Shown: positions 1-8,497, counted from the stretch's first letter. The stretch is 45,527 bases of DNA from an archaeon (GCA_030704845.1 JAUYKZ010000020.1:1-45527), one strand, 5' to 3'. Notes: generated by a model not told the origin, from the letters alone. Program-made: numbers and translations.

Positions 1-29
1 TTTTTGTGAACTTTTCGTTGGTATATACA

Positions 30-68
30 AACGCTAAATGAATTAAGTTCCAAATTTCATTTAGCGTT
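30..68. repeat. Perfect 13-bp inverted repeat (hairpin)
   Basis: Arms at 30-42 (AACGCTAAATGAA) and 56-68 are exact reverse complements around a 13-base loop. It lies just before the 69-bp repeat at 73-141 in the gene-free first 184 bases. The loop contains AAGTTCCAAA, which resembles the AAGTTCGAAA in the loop of the neighbouring hairpin, so the two may belong to one composite palindromic element. No gene is visible here; the rest of 1-184 is AT-rich. Confidence 0.75.
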
Positions 69-72
69 GAGT

Positions 73-141
73 ATATATTAACGCATTTTATATATATAAA
101 GTGCAAAAAATAAGTTCGAAAGCTTTGGCACTTTAGTATAA
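73..141 (+). repeat. 69-bp palindromic repeat, copy A
   Basis: This stretch matches 18655-18723 over 69 bases with one mismatch (A at 105, C at 18687). It holds a TATA-like tract (TTTTATATATATAAAG) followed by a hairpin with arms at 98-108 and 124-134 (the right arm is TTTGGCACTTT). The single mismatch falls inside the left arm. It sits next to the 13-bp hairpin at 30-68. It may be a REP-like or MITE-like element or a conserved regulatory RNA; the sequence does not decide between these. Confidence 0.8.
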
Positions 142-184
142 GAATATATTGTAATAAGAATATAATCTGTCTTATAGTTTAAAT

Positions 185-634
185 TCAAATTTTTAAATTT
201 ACCCCTAATAACAGTTCTAATCCGCTTTCTTGAATTACTCTGTTAAACATATCTGTTGCTTGATTAAGTAATAATATTTGTTCGGTTCCACCCATTCTTC
301 TTCGATAACGTCTTAATGGATGAAATACGTTGCCGTTTATATTAGTATCATTAACGGTTATTACTCGTTCAGTTCCACTTATTTTTTCATGTTCTATAAC
401 TAAAACTGGAACCCGAAAAGAAGGAGATAATTGAATAGCATATCTGAAATGGACACCGTTATAAACTGCTTCTTCCATTAGTCCTCCGAAAGTTCGGTGA
501 ATGTGGTATGAATAAAGACCTTCATCTAAAGAATATAACAAAAAAGGATGTCTTTCATTAGCTTTTGGCAACATTTTTTTTCGTTGTAATTCCTCGAGTA
601 ATAACTCGGTTGAAATTATTTTTCTGTATGCCAT
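185..634 (-). CDS. Conserved-looking hypothetical protein
   Basis: A protein of 149 residues that I do not recognise. The open frame extends to 679, but the ATG at 634 (MAYRKIIST) is preferred because it clears the stop codon of the upstream gene at 645-647 and leaves a 10-base gap, as expected for a two-gene operon. The product is mixed alpha/beta with a basic patch (RRYRRRMGG) and has no signal peptide, membrane segment or cysteine motif. It is the second gene of the operon that starts at 1154. The function is unknown. Confidence 0.6.
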   Translation of the reverse strand: MAYRKIISTELLLEELQRKKMLPKANERHPFLLYSLDEGLYSYHIHRTFGGLMEEAVYNGVHFRYAIQLSPSFRVPVLVIEHEKISGTERVITVNDTNINGNVFHPLRRYRRRMGGTEQILLLNQATDMFNRVIQESGLELLLGVNLKI

Positions 635-644
635 CTTTATTGTC

Positions 645-1154
645 CTAGCTGAAAGGATTTCTTTTACTTTGCATATCAAAATATTGTTTCATTAAACTGT
701 GAAGGTTAACTAACTTTGAATAAAGTTGAATGAAATATTCATCAGGGATTTCTGTTTTTAATGGATAGATTTTACCTAACCATCTCATTATTATCTTAGG
801 ATTCTTTTCCGCAAATCCTTGCCAATCATATTCCACTTTCCCGCTAATTTTAATTTCAATTCTGGCATTTGATAATAATCTTTTCCTTCCTGCAACTTCT
901 AATTCAACTTCTTTAAGATCCCACATTTTGATATCAATATTTACAATTAATCGAATATATTCGGTAGCTTCCCTTGTGGCTTGCCAGGATAATTCTTGCT
1001 CAACACTCCCGTTTCTTACTTTATGGACATGTTTTTTTTCAAGCCAGAAGTAATTATACATTTTTGCCCAATCAACGACCATTGCATAAAGTCTATCAAA
1101 ATCGAAAATACCGTTATATCTAATTGTTAATGGGGGAAGTGGATCTTTTGGCAT
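645..1154 (-). CDS. Hypothetical protein, 169 aa
   Basis: A soluble protein that I cannot assign to a family. It has an aromatic-rich N-terminal third (DFDRLYAMVVDWAKMYNYFW) and an acidic and basic helical remainder, with no cysteines that would suggest a metal site. A TATA box centred near 1180 places the start site at the ATG, so the mRNA is probably leaderless. The next gene follows after 10 bases and is probably co-transcribed. The function is unknown; the style (PLTIRYNG...DFD) resembles small orphan proteins of DPANN archaea, but that is only an impression. Confidence 0.6.
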   Translation of the reverse strand: MPKDPLPPLTIRYNGIFDFDRLYAMVVDWAKMYNYFWLEKKHVHKVRNGSVEQELSWQATREATEYIRLIVNIDIKMWDLKEVELEVAGRKRLLSNARIEIKISGKVEYDWQGFAEKNPKIIMRWLGKIYPLKTEIPDEYFIQLYSKLVNLHSLMKQYFDMQSKRNPFS

Positions 1155-1174
1155 AAAGATTAGAAGTAGTTCTA

Positions 1175-1185
1175 TTTATATAAAG
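1175..1185 (-). promoter_or_regulatory. TATA box for the 645-1154 gene
   Basis: Reads CTTTATATAAA on the minus strand, centred about 26 bases upstream of the ATG at 1154. This is the usual archaeal spacing for a leaderless transcript. Confidence 0.6.
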
Positions 1186-1219
1186 ATTTCTTATAATTAG
1201 AAAAGAGTTATCTACTTAT

Positions 1220-4200
1220 TTACTGTTTATTAAACCAAATCTTAAACTCTTGCCCTTTAACGGAGAAAGAACTTTGATGTTCGTATTTTTCTTCAGGGGT
1301 AGTCGATACAATCACCATCTCTTCAGATCCAACTTTCTCTTTAATGTCGTTTTCATGATTTTGTAAAGCTTGCACCATCTCTTGTTCGGAACTAATGAAT
1401 AAAGAAATTCGATCAGTTTTTTGTAATCCTGCCTTTTTTCTACATTCTTGAACTTGTCTCATGACTTCCCGAGCAAATCCTTCCGCTTCAAGTTCAGGAG
1501 ACAATTCTGTATTCACATAAACCTGTCCTCCTTTGAAATCTGAACCCACGAAGGGTTTTGGAGCATCATTTTCAAAAGCAATCATTTCCGGAGTAACTGT
1601 AAATGTATTCTCGCTAACGGTAATATTAAACTCTTTATTCTCTTGGAGTTCTCGCATAACCTTTTCTGGATCTTCTGTGGCTAACATCTCGATAACTGTT
1701 CTTGTATTTTTACCAAAAGCTGGACCAAGTTTTGCATGATTTGGTTTTAAAGTAACTTTAGTTCCTTCCAGATGTTTAACAACTTTGATATTTTTAGTAT
1801 TAATTTGATTCATTAAAATTTCTTTTAATCTGTCAACAGCTTCCCAGACAGAATCTTGTGAACTTACGACAACTATCTCAGAAATAGGCCAACGTAATCC
1901 TCGTTTTGCTTTTTCACGGCCACTTAAAGCAGCTTGGATAATTAACCCGGCAGTATCCATATTCAATTCAAGTTTTTCTTGAATTAAATCTAAGTTAGCT
2001 TCCGGCCAAGAATAATGACTTAAACTATCTTCTTTTAATCCAAATTCTTCTTTAAGATTAAGGTACATAACTTCACAGATGAATGGTGTAACGATATGGA
2101 GCATCTTAAGACATTCTAAGACAACCGTTCCTAATGTATGTAATACGACTTCTTTTTCTTTTCTTGTTCCAATTGAACTTTTATCACGGACAATTTGAAT
2201 ATACGTTCGACTTAATTCAAGGAACAAATTTTCTAATGGAGAAATGATTTCATCAATTCGATATTCTTCCAATAAATTTGTTACTTTTTTAATTGTTGAA
2301 TTTAGTTTTGAAAGGATATATTTCTCTTCATCTTGTAATGAAGTAATCAAGGCATCATTGTCTAGTTTGAATGGATTAATTTCGTTCTCAGTAGAAAGTG
2401 AAATTAATAATTTATGAACATTCCAAAGGATTAATAATTGTCTTTCTTTAACAATACATTCGTCCCAACTGAAATTTATATCTTGACCTGCATTTGTTTG
2501 ACACATATAATATCTAAGAACATCAGCTCCGTGTTTCTCGATAAGTTCATATGGGGAAATGATGTTGCCTAAAGATTTAGACATTTTTACTCCGTGAACG
2601 TCGGTTACAAATCCGTTCATGTAAACATTCTTAAAAGATGGTTTATCAAAAGAAAGGAAAGAAGCTACCATCAACAAATTGAACCATCCTCGGATTTGAT
2701 CTTTTCCTTCTAAAATAAAATCGGCTGGAAATAATTTTTCTAACAGGTCTTTTCTTCGCGGATAATCTAAACAATTCCAGGATGCTGTTCCAGCATCAAT
2801 CCAAACATCTAATACATCGGGTATTCTTTTGTAGATTTTTCCATTTTTTTCGATAACAATTTGATCAATTTCAGGGATATGCATCTGTTCAATTTTTTCT
2901 CCAGATAATTTTTCTAATTCTTCAACGCTACCAACCACAATTACATCTCCGTCTTCAGCTTGCCAAATTGGCACCGGAGTTCCCCAATATCTTTGTTTAG
3001 TGATTGAATTATCGCGAAGATTTTCTAACCAGGATCTGAATGCATGTTTGGCTGTAATTGGGTTCCAAAGAATTTCCTCATTAGCTTTAAGCATTTTTTC
3101 TTTAAGATCTTCTACTTTGAAGAACCATTGTTTTGTCGTCCTGAAAATGACCGGTTCATGACTTCTTTCACCGTAAGGATAATCATGCGCATATGGTTCT
3201 TTTCCAACAATTGCATCAGCCTGATCTAATGCTTCAATGAATTTTTTATCATCAGACTTAGCTTTCCATCCAGTAAATTTTCCAAAATTTTCAAAATATC
3301 CTGCTTCATCAACACAATTAAATGGGGGTATACCGTTACGGTATCCAACTTCATAATCCTCTGGCCCACAGCCGGGAGCAGTATGAACTAATCCTGTACC
3401 TGCAGAATCGTCAACATATTCAGTTGATAGGAGGACAGTAAATAATCCCGGATTTTCTTGAAGATCTTTCGGTAATAATTCTAACGTATTTAATGGGTGG
3501 ATATATTGTTGTCCAGCCAATTCTTTTCCATAAACCTCTTTAATAATCTTAAATTCATCTTTATCAATTCCGGCTTTTTCTAGAACAATTTCTGCTCTTG
3601 ATTTTACTAGAATCCAAGTTTCTCCAATAAACCCGGCTCCGTTAACTTCCACTTCTACATAAGCTAATTCTGGATTTACCATCACTGCTAAATTTAAGGG
3701 GATAGTCCAAGGAGTTGTTGTCCAGATGATAAAAAACTTTTGAGGGTTATCTTTGTGTTGAAATTTAACGTAGATTGAAGTGTCACTTATTCGTCGGTAT
3801 TCTAATTCATGTTTTGCTACTGCTGTTTGTGTTGCGGCATCCCAATGCATGGTTCTTAATCCTTGATATACCCGATCTTTTTCGTAGGCGGTTTTAATCA
3901 ACCACCATTCGGCTTCCATAAATTCTTGAGTTATCGGTCGGTAAGGGTTTGTGAAATCAAGAGTTGCGCCTAATCGTGCAAAATCTATATCCATTTTTTC
4001 CATCATTTCTGTACAGAATAATTCACATTCAACCATAAACTTTTTAAGACCAAACTTAAGAATGTCTTCTTTATTTTCAAGACCTAATTTCTTCATTGTC
4101 TTTTGTTCAGTTGGCAAGCCATGCATATCGTATCCCATCCGATCCCAAACGTTATATCCGCGCATTCTTTTATAACGAAGAATAATATCTTTCAATGCCA

Positions 4201-4375
4201 TGTTCCAGGCATGTCCAAGATGAATTTGTCCGGAAGTATATGGTGGACCTTCTAGGAAATAGAATTTTTGACCGTTTTTATTTCTCTCTCTTAAAGATTC
4301 AACTATCTGTTTATTGTCCCAATGAGCAAGAATTTCTGGTTCAGCTTCTGCATGTTTATAAGTTGGAAATTTCAT
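1220..4375 (-). CDS. ileS: Isoleucyl-tRNA synthetase
   Basis: A class I aminoacyl-tRNA synthetase that charges tRNA-Ile in the cytoplasm. The 1051-residue length is normal for the archaeal/eukaryotic-type enzyme. The HIGH signature is HLGH at residues 52-55 and the KMSKS loop (VKMSKSLGN) lies near residue 595. Between them is the CP1 editing domain, including the GYDMHGLP and TTTPWT segments; KQRYWGTPVPIW is the usual motif before the second half of the active site. The C-terminal part is the helical anticodon-binding domain plus the extra archaeal C-terminal domain. A TATA-like box at 4409-4420 implies a short 5' leader. It faces the same way as the upstream sigma genes but appears to have its own promoter. 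Confidence 0.97.
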   Translation of the reverse strand: MKFPTYKHAEAEPEILAHWDNKQIVESLRERNKNGQKFYFLEGPPYTSGQIHLGHAWNMALKDIILRYKRMRGYNVWDRMGYDMHGLPTEQKTMKKLGLENKEDILKFGLKKFMVECELFCTEMMEKMDIDFARLGATLDFTNPYRPITQEFMEAEWWLIKTAYEKDRVYQGLRTMHWDAATQTAVAKHELEYRRISDTSIYVKFQHKDNPQKFFIIWTTTPWTIPLNLAVMVNPELAYVEVEVNGAGFIGETWILVKSRAEIVLEKAGIDKDEFKIIKEVYGKELAGQQYIHPLNTLELLPKDLQENPGLFTVLLSTEYVDDSAGTGLVHTAPGCGPEDYEVGYRNGIPPFNCVDEAGYFENFGKFTGWKAKSDDKKFIEALDQADAIVGKEPYAHDYPYGERSHEPVIFRTTKQWFFKVEDLKEKMLKANEEILWNPITAKHAFRSWLENLRDNSITKQRYWGTPVPIWQAEDGDVIVVGSVEELEKLSGEKIEQMHIPEIDQIVIEKNGKIYKRIPDVLDVWIDAGTASWNCLDYPRRKDLLEKLFPADFILEGKDQIRGWFNLLMVASFLSFDKPSFKNVYMNGFVTDVHGVKMSKSLGNIISPYELIEKHGADVLRYYMCQTNAGQDINFSWDECIVKERQLLILWNVHKLLISLSTENEINPFKLDNDALITSLQDEEKYILSKLNSTIKKVTNLLEEYRIDEIISPLENLFLELSRTYIQIVRDKSSIGTRKEKEVVLHTLGTVVLECLKMLHIVTPFICEVMYLNLKEEFGLKEDSLSHYSWPEANLDLIQEKLELNMDTAGLIIQAALSGREKAKRGLRWPISEIVVVSSQDSVWEAVDRLKEILMNQINTKNIKVVKHLEGTKVTLKPNHAKLGPAFGKNTRTVIEMLATEDPEKVMRELQENKEFNITVSENTFTVTPEMIAFENDAPKPFVGSDFKGGQVYVNTELSPELEAEGFAREVMRQVQECRKKAGLQKTDRISLFISSEQEMVQALQNHENDIKEKVGSEEMVIVSTTPEEKYEHQSSFSVKGQEFKIWFNKQ

Positions 4376-4408
4376 AGTATTTTTCGGTTAGTGGGTGATA
4401 GTGGTGGG

Positions 4409-4420
4409 ATATTTAAAAAG
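4409..4420 (-). promoter_or_regulatory. TATA box for ileS
   Basis: CTTTTTAAATAT on the minus strand, centred about 39 bases upstream of the ileS ATG, predicting a leader of roughly 12 bases. It lies between the end of the sigma operon and ileS. Confidence 0.5.
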
Positions 4421-4439
4421 GTTGTTGTGCTGTTGGCTA

Positions 4440-6059
4440 TTAGTCTAGAATAATTTCCTTCAATAATTCCTGTAATCTCGGATACTTCCCTAATTTAGCT
4501 TTTATTTTCTTTAATGCAACTGCTTCAATTTGTCTGATTCTTTCACGGGTAAGTCCATACTCTAAGGCAATTTCTTCTAATGTTTGATGTTCCCAGTTTC
4601 GTTTAGTCTCTCTTCTTTTATCTGGAACTCCTTCTTTCTTTTGATATGGTCTTAATCCAAATCTTTGTTCTATAATATCCTTTTCTCTAGGATTAAGAGT
4701 ATCTGATAAAATTTTGTCAAGTTGATCGCGGCTACTTTTTTTCTCAATTTCAGAGAATAATTTTTCAGGTAAATCATCTCTAATCAAATCTTTATAATGG
4801 GAACTGTTTTTACCATCGTAGGCGGAAGTATCTAATCTACTCTCTGGGTTTCCTGCTTGTAGAAGATAAGTTATTTCAAATTCAGTTTCATCTGTTTTTA
4901 GATCCCAATATTTTTGAAAATTATCTGCATTTAATGCAATTTTACTTCTAAAATCATCTAACATAATTCTCTTTCGTTTTGCAAAAATTTTCTCGAAGAT
5001 TTCTTCCAGAGAAGAATCTGGTGATAAATCTTTACATTCTTCTTTTAATCTTTCTAATGCATAAACTCTAGTAAGCTCTTCGGCTATATCACGCATAGTT
5101 GGTTTAGAACAAGTATCTCTTGTTAACTTTTCTCTAGTTTTAATAATTTCACGAATTTTTGCTTGAATATGTACCGGAATACGCACATCCCGGTTATGGT
5201 TTTGGTGATATCGATTTATTTCATGAATAATCCACCAAGAAGCATGAGTGGTAAACTTATTACTTCGTCTGTAATCAAATTTATCTACAGCTCTGATTAA
5301 ACCTATACTTCCGATTGAAAGATTATCTTCTTTATATCCTGCAATTCTTTTTACAAATCGTAGATTATAAGAGACAATTTCGTTACGTTTTGTTCTTATT
5401 CTATCTTCTAAATTATCGATGTATTCTATTTCACTCGCTAATTCTTTCACTTCTCTTCTTTTAATTATTTTAACAACATCTTCTGATTTCAATAGAGACA
5501 AACGGTGGTCACCATAATAAAACTGTTCCAAAACTGAACTGAATTCTTTCTTTGAGATTTCTTTTCTGCGATTATAAAGTTCATCTAGTCTTTGGCGTTT
5601 TTCAGAGTATTCTCCGTGAAGGTCTATCATAACTGCATAAAGAATTTTCTCGCCGTCTCTAGTTTTTAAAAGAGTTCTTACGAGGAACCTATTTCTGATC
5701 TCAGCAATATTTTCCATTGAAAAAACTTGCGGTTTATCTTCCGGAAGAGAAGATTCTGAAAGTTTGTGACAGTATTCTTTTTTTAATTCTCCGGAGTTCC
5801 GACTTATTTTTTGGAGTAATGTTTTAGTTTTTTCATGTTGTTCCCGAAATGATTCATAATTCTCATCAGATCTCTTTTTTTCAAGAGTTTCGCGAATTAT
5901 TTCAGATCCAAGAGATGTCTCCGCAACATATGCCAAAACGTGCCGATATCTTTCTTCTAATTCCTTGAATATTTCTATCTCTTCTTCTCGAGTTAGAATC
6001 CGGTGGTTTAGAACTCGAGTTTCGAGGTAATTTCTTTCCGGGTTTTCTATAAATATCAT
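4440..6059 (-). CDS. Sigma-70 family RNA polymerase sigma factor (first of tandem pair)
   Basis: A bacterial-type sigma factor in an archaeal gene context. Of 539 residues, 10-38 resemble region 1.2 (ILTREEEIEI), about 45-225 form a long charged non-conserved region, 225-297 are region 2 (SIGLIRAVDKFDYRRSNKFT, ASWW, VRIPVH), and 455-525 are region 4 with a textbook helix-turn-helix (TLEEIALEYGLTRERIRQIE). Both melting tryptophans are kept (W275, W276). The residues that read the -35 hexamer in bacteria are all present (R505, E506, R507, Q510). Those reading the -10 differ: H279 and N282 replace the usual Gln and Thr. The region between 3 and 4 is poorly conserved. It follows the second sigma gene by 28 bases and is probably co-transcribed. 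In archaea, promoter recognition is normally by TBP and TFB; this is not TFB, which lacks these motifs. Confidence 0.96.
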   Translation of the reverse strand: MIFIENPERNYLETRVLNHRILTREEEIEIFKELEERYRHVLAYVAETSLGSEIIRETLEKKRSDENYESFREQHEKTKTLLQKISRNSGELKKEYCHKLSESSLPEDKPQVFSMENIAEIRNRFLVRTLLKTRDGEKILYAVMIDLHGEYSEKRQRLDELYNRRKEISKKEFSSVLEQFYYGDHRLSLLKSEDVVKIIKRREVKELASEIEYIDNLEDRIRTKRNEIVSYNLRFVKRIAGYKEDNLSIGSIGLIRAVDKFDYRRSNKFTTHASWWIIHEINRYHQNHNRDVRIPVHIQAKIREIIKTREKLTRDTCSKPTMRDIAEELTRVYALERLKEECKDLSPDSSLEEIFEKIFAKRKRIMLDDFRSKIALNADNFQKYWDLKTDETEFEITYLLQAGNPESRLDTSAYDGKNSSHYKDLIRDDLPEKLFSEIEKKSSRDQLDKILSDTLNPREKDIIEQRFGLRPYQKKEGVPDKRRETKRNWEHQTLEEIALEYGLTRERIRQIEAVALKKIKAKLGKYPRLQELLKEIILD

Positions 6060-6087
6060 TTGTTATTTTTTATCGTTGTTTTTCTAT

Positions 6088-7611
6088 CTAGTTAGAAGTT
6101 TCCTCTAAAAATACGTTGTCGTCGTTGATATATGCTTCAAAAACAGCTCTTAATTCTGGGGCAACTTCCCGAAGTTTTTGAATTGCTTTTCTTTGAATTT
6201 GGTCAATTCTTTGTTTAGAAAGATTAAGTATCTCTGCGAGATCTCCAAGGGTTGTTTCAAGCTCGTTATCTGGTTTCTCTACTCCCCCCTTAACAACAGT
6301 TTTTCTTTTTCCACGAACAATTCCAATTCTGTAGCTGAGGACAAATTTTTCTCTTTCAGTTAAATATTCATCCATCATTTGATTTAATCTTTGATGAAGA
6401 ATTATTGCATCATATCTGTCAAATTCGATTTCGGCTTTAGGATCTGGGATGAAATCTCCTATCGTAGATCCGTCTTCTCCATTGTGCATTCTAACTGGCT
6501 TTTCAAGATTGACTGTTTGGTTCATTAAATCAAACAAATCGGGAACTTGTGTGGTAATTGCTTTTATCTGTCCATCTATGAATGGTCTAATCTCTTTTGA
6601 AGAGAATGAGTAAGGTCTACGAGATCCAGCTAGAGTAAATGTTATTTTAATTTCTCGTTCTTCTAGGTTTTCAACAGTAGAAAGAATTTCTTCTAATTTT
6701 GGAGATTCTGTTTCAAATAGAAATCCTTTGTCTTTCAATATTATTAAGATTTTTCTTCGAGTGTATTCCTCTGCGATATCCTGATAAGATGGTTCTTCTT
6801 CGTTTATCCTTTCTAAATTACTTTTTGCAGCACAGAACGCGTTATATTTTTCAATAACATTGCTTGGCTTTCTAATTGTGTCACAATTATCTTGGATATG
6901 TTTTTGGATAGATTGTTTAATCCACCAAGTTGGGTATGTTGAAAATTTAAATCCTTTACGATGATCAAATTTATCAATAGCTCTTAATAATCCAAAATAA
7001 CCCTCACCAAAGAAATCATCTGATTCAAAGAAGGTATTACTCTTTCTACCTACTTCATCTAAATTTTCTTCTTGCATTAAGATAGCATACTGGATGGCAT
7101 ATTTCCAAACTAACCGTAAGTTTCTTAAAGCAAATTCTTCCTTTTTTCGAGATATTCTCCGAGAACAAGAACGATAAATTTGAATAAACTCTTCGGCTTT
7201 AAGATTTCTTGTTTCAGAGTTGTCATCAACTTCAGTTTCAATTTGAGCATAGATCTCTGTTGCGAGTTCTTCAATTTTCTGTCTATCTACTTCAGTTTTG
7301 TTATCTGGGTGGAAATAATCTAAAGCCACTTTTTCAATAGATTCTTCACTTAACCTTTTTTCTAATCCTTGTTGTTTTTTCTTTCCTAATAACCTAGAAA
7401 AACGCTTTCTTAGATTTTCGTTATTTGGGGCAGCTTCGTTATCTTTTTTGTAATATTCTAATGCAGCTGAAAAAAGTCTTCGATAATATTCATCTATACT
7501 TTTTGATAAGGCAATCTCGCTTTCTCTATTAAGCATTGGAAGACCATCTTGTTTAATGACCTTACCTGTTTCTTTGTAATATTGGCGTGTAATTTCGTCA
7601 ACAGAATCCAT
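6088..7611 (-). CDS. Sigma-70 family RNA polymerase sigma factor (second of tandem pair, first in operon)
   Basis: A second complete sigma-70 protein, 507 residues from the ATG at 7611. The frame opens with a TTG at 7623, but the TATA box centred near 7640 puts the start site at about 7613, so the ATG at 7611 is the likely leaderless start. Numbering from that ATG, 2-36 resemble region 1.2, 161-251 are region 2 (GYFGLLRAIDKFDHRKGFKF, TWWIKQ), 373-393 match the sigma finger of region 3.2 (NGEDGSTIGDFIPDPKA), and 413-486 are region 4 (LSKQRIDQIQRKAIQKLR). W229, W230 and the -10-reading Gln (Q233) are kept. The -35-reading helix differs from the bacterial consensus (K466, Q467, D470), so it probably reads a different upstream element. 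The long non-conserved region is typical of group 1 and 2 sigma factors. Confidence 0.96.
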   Translation of the reverse strand: MDSVDEITRQYYKETGKVIKQDGLPMLNRESEIALSKSIDEYYRRLFSAALEYYKKDNEAAPNNENLRKRFSRLLGKKKQQGLEKRLSEESIEKVALDYFHPDNKTEVDRQKIEELATEIYAQIETEVDDNSETRNLKAEEFIQIYRSCSRRISRKKEEFALRNLRLVWKYAIQYAILMQEENLDEVGRKSNTFFESDDFFGEGYFGLLRAIDKFDHRKGFKFSTYPTWWIKQSIQKHIQDNCDTIRKPSNVIEKYNAFCAAKSNLERINEEEPSYQDIAEEYTRRKILIILKDKGFLFETESPKLEEILSTVENLEEREIKITFTLAGSRRPYSFSSKEIRPFIDGQIKAITTQVPDLFDLMNQTVNLEKPVRMHNGEDGSTIGDFIPDPKAEIEFDRYDAIILHQRLNQMMDEYLTEREKFVLSYRIGIVRGKRKTVVKGGVEKPDNELETTLGDLAEILNLSKQRIDQIQRKAIQKLREVAPELRAVFEAYINDDNVFLEETSN

Positions 7612-7634
7612 TGTAGTGCTCAAAACAGCCGGAA

Positions 7635-7645
7635 CTTTATAAAAA
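7635..7645 (-). promoter_or_regulatory. Archaeal TATA box of the sigma operon
   Basis: TTTTTATAAAG on the minus strand, centred about 29 bases before the ATG at 7611. GGGTGATAG sits directly upstream in the position of a BRE. It implies that the sigma genes are themselves transcribed by the TBP/TFB system, and it decides the start codon of the first sigma gene. Confidence 0.6.
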
Positions 7646-7659
7646 CTATCACCCGTTTT

Positions 7660-8388
7660 TCAATTTTTGAGAATGATTACGTTACTCCTTCCTTTCTTAA
7701 CTTTTTCAACTTTTCCTTTATGTTCTAATTCGGTTACAATCAGGCTAACTTTAGCTTCTGAAAGGTAAGCTAATTCTTTCCTTAATTCTTTCTGAGAAAT
7801 TCTGCCATCATGTTTATTGATAATCTCTATGGCTTTTTCTAAATATCCTGGTTCCTTAGCTAACTCGGCTTTATGTTCTTCTACACTTTTTCTAGCATCA
7901 GCCTTAACTCGTTTACGGAATGCCCCCAGAGGTCCATATTTTTTTCTTGCTCGGTAGAATCTTACTATGGCATAGATAGCAATTAGTCCACCAATTAACC
8001 AAGACCACCAAGGTGTTGTCTCTTCGGTAACATCAGCTTCATTGAAATATTGTTGGTCAGCATCTTGCCATAACTCTTCTTCATCATCAAAAGATGGAAG
8101 AAGGAATAGGTCATACCGAAAAATTCCGTCTTCTTGAATGTTAACTTCTTCAGTAATTTTTAGGAAGCCTTTGGTGGCAGTTAATTGATATGTTCCTTTA
8201 GGCAGATTAAATGAATATTCACCAGTTTTAGATAAATATTTTTGGATGGGAGCAGTATTTACTTCAAGTAGAACATTAGTTTCAGTATCTAAATTAGAGT
8301 TGTATATTGTTCCTTGAAGGGTTGCTGCCGAAATGGAAGGTAAAATGAGTGATAATATAATTAGGCTATAAACTAAAGTTTTGTTCAT
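7660..8388 (-). CDS. Membrane-anchored protein with outside beta domain and cytoplasmic winged helix
   Basis: 242 residues. A cleavable-looking signal peptide (residues 1-21) leads into an extracytoplasmic carboxypeptidase-regulatory-like beta domain (LPKGTYQLTATKG). An acidic linker follows, then one membrane helix around 127-145 (WWSWLIGGLIAIYAIVRF), a basic stop-transfer segment, and a C-terminal winged-helix domain (ISQKELRKELAYLSEAKVSL, HKGKVEKVKKG). The layout suggests a one-component sensor linking the cell surface to DNA, but neither the signal nor the target is known. A TATA box at about 8410-8418 gives a leaderless start. It lies directly upstream of the sigma operon on the same strand, which has its own TATA box. 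Confidence 0.75.
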   Translation of the reverse strand: MNKTLVYSLIILSLILPSISAATLQGTIYNSNLDTETNVLLEVNTAPIQKYLSKTGEYSFNLPKGTYQLTATKGFLKITEEVNIQEDGIFRYDLFLLPSFDDEEELWQDADQQYFNEADVTEETTPWWSWLIGGLIAIYAIVRFYRARKKYGPLGAFRKRVKADARKSVEEHKAELAKEPGYLEKAIEIINKHDGRISQKELRKELAYLSEAKVSLIVTELEHKGKVEKVKKGRSNVIILKN

Positions 8389-8409
8389 TACTGATAACTT
8401 TAAGTGGAA

Positions 8410-8418
8410 ATATAAAAA
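8410..8418 (-). promoter_or_regulatory. TATA box for the membrane winged-helix gene
   Basis: TTTTATATT on the minus strand, centred about 26 bases upstream of the ATG at 8388, fitting a leaderless mRNA. Confidence 0.55.
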
Positions 8419-8434
8419 ACTTGTCCCGAAACAG

Positions 8435-8497
8435 TTACTACTTTGTAGTACTCCCCACCGAAAGATTTATATATTAGCACCTATCCTAAAGTAGTAA
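8435..8497. repeat. 10-bp inverted repeat flanking a TATA box
   Basis: TTACTACTTT at 8435-8444 is the exact reverse complement of AAAGTAGTAA at 8488-8497. The left side also forms a small palindrome of its own (ACTAC TTT GTAGT, 8437-8449). Between the arms lies the TATA box at 8464-8476. The right arm ends at the start site predicted from that box, so this looks like an operator pair around a plus-strand promoter. Confidence 0.6.
8464..8476 (+). promoter_or_regulatory. TATA box of a candidate small RNA
   Basis: GATTTATATATTA, centred near 8470, predicts transcription start at about 8497 on the plus strand. No protein gene follows on that strand; a terminator follows instead at 8517-8552. Confidence 0.5.

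Noticed and set aside
4440-7623. The sigma-like proteins might be divergent TFB or other helix-turn-helix proteins
   Set aside because: TFB has a zinc ribbon, B-reader and cyclin repeats, none of which are present, while WW-containing region 2 and the region 4 helix-turn-helix are clear in both.
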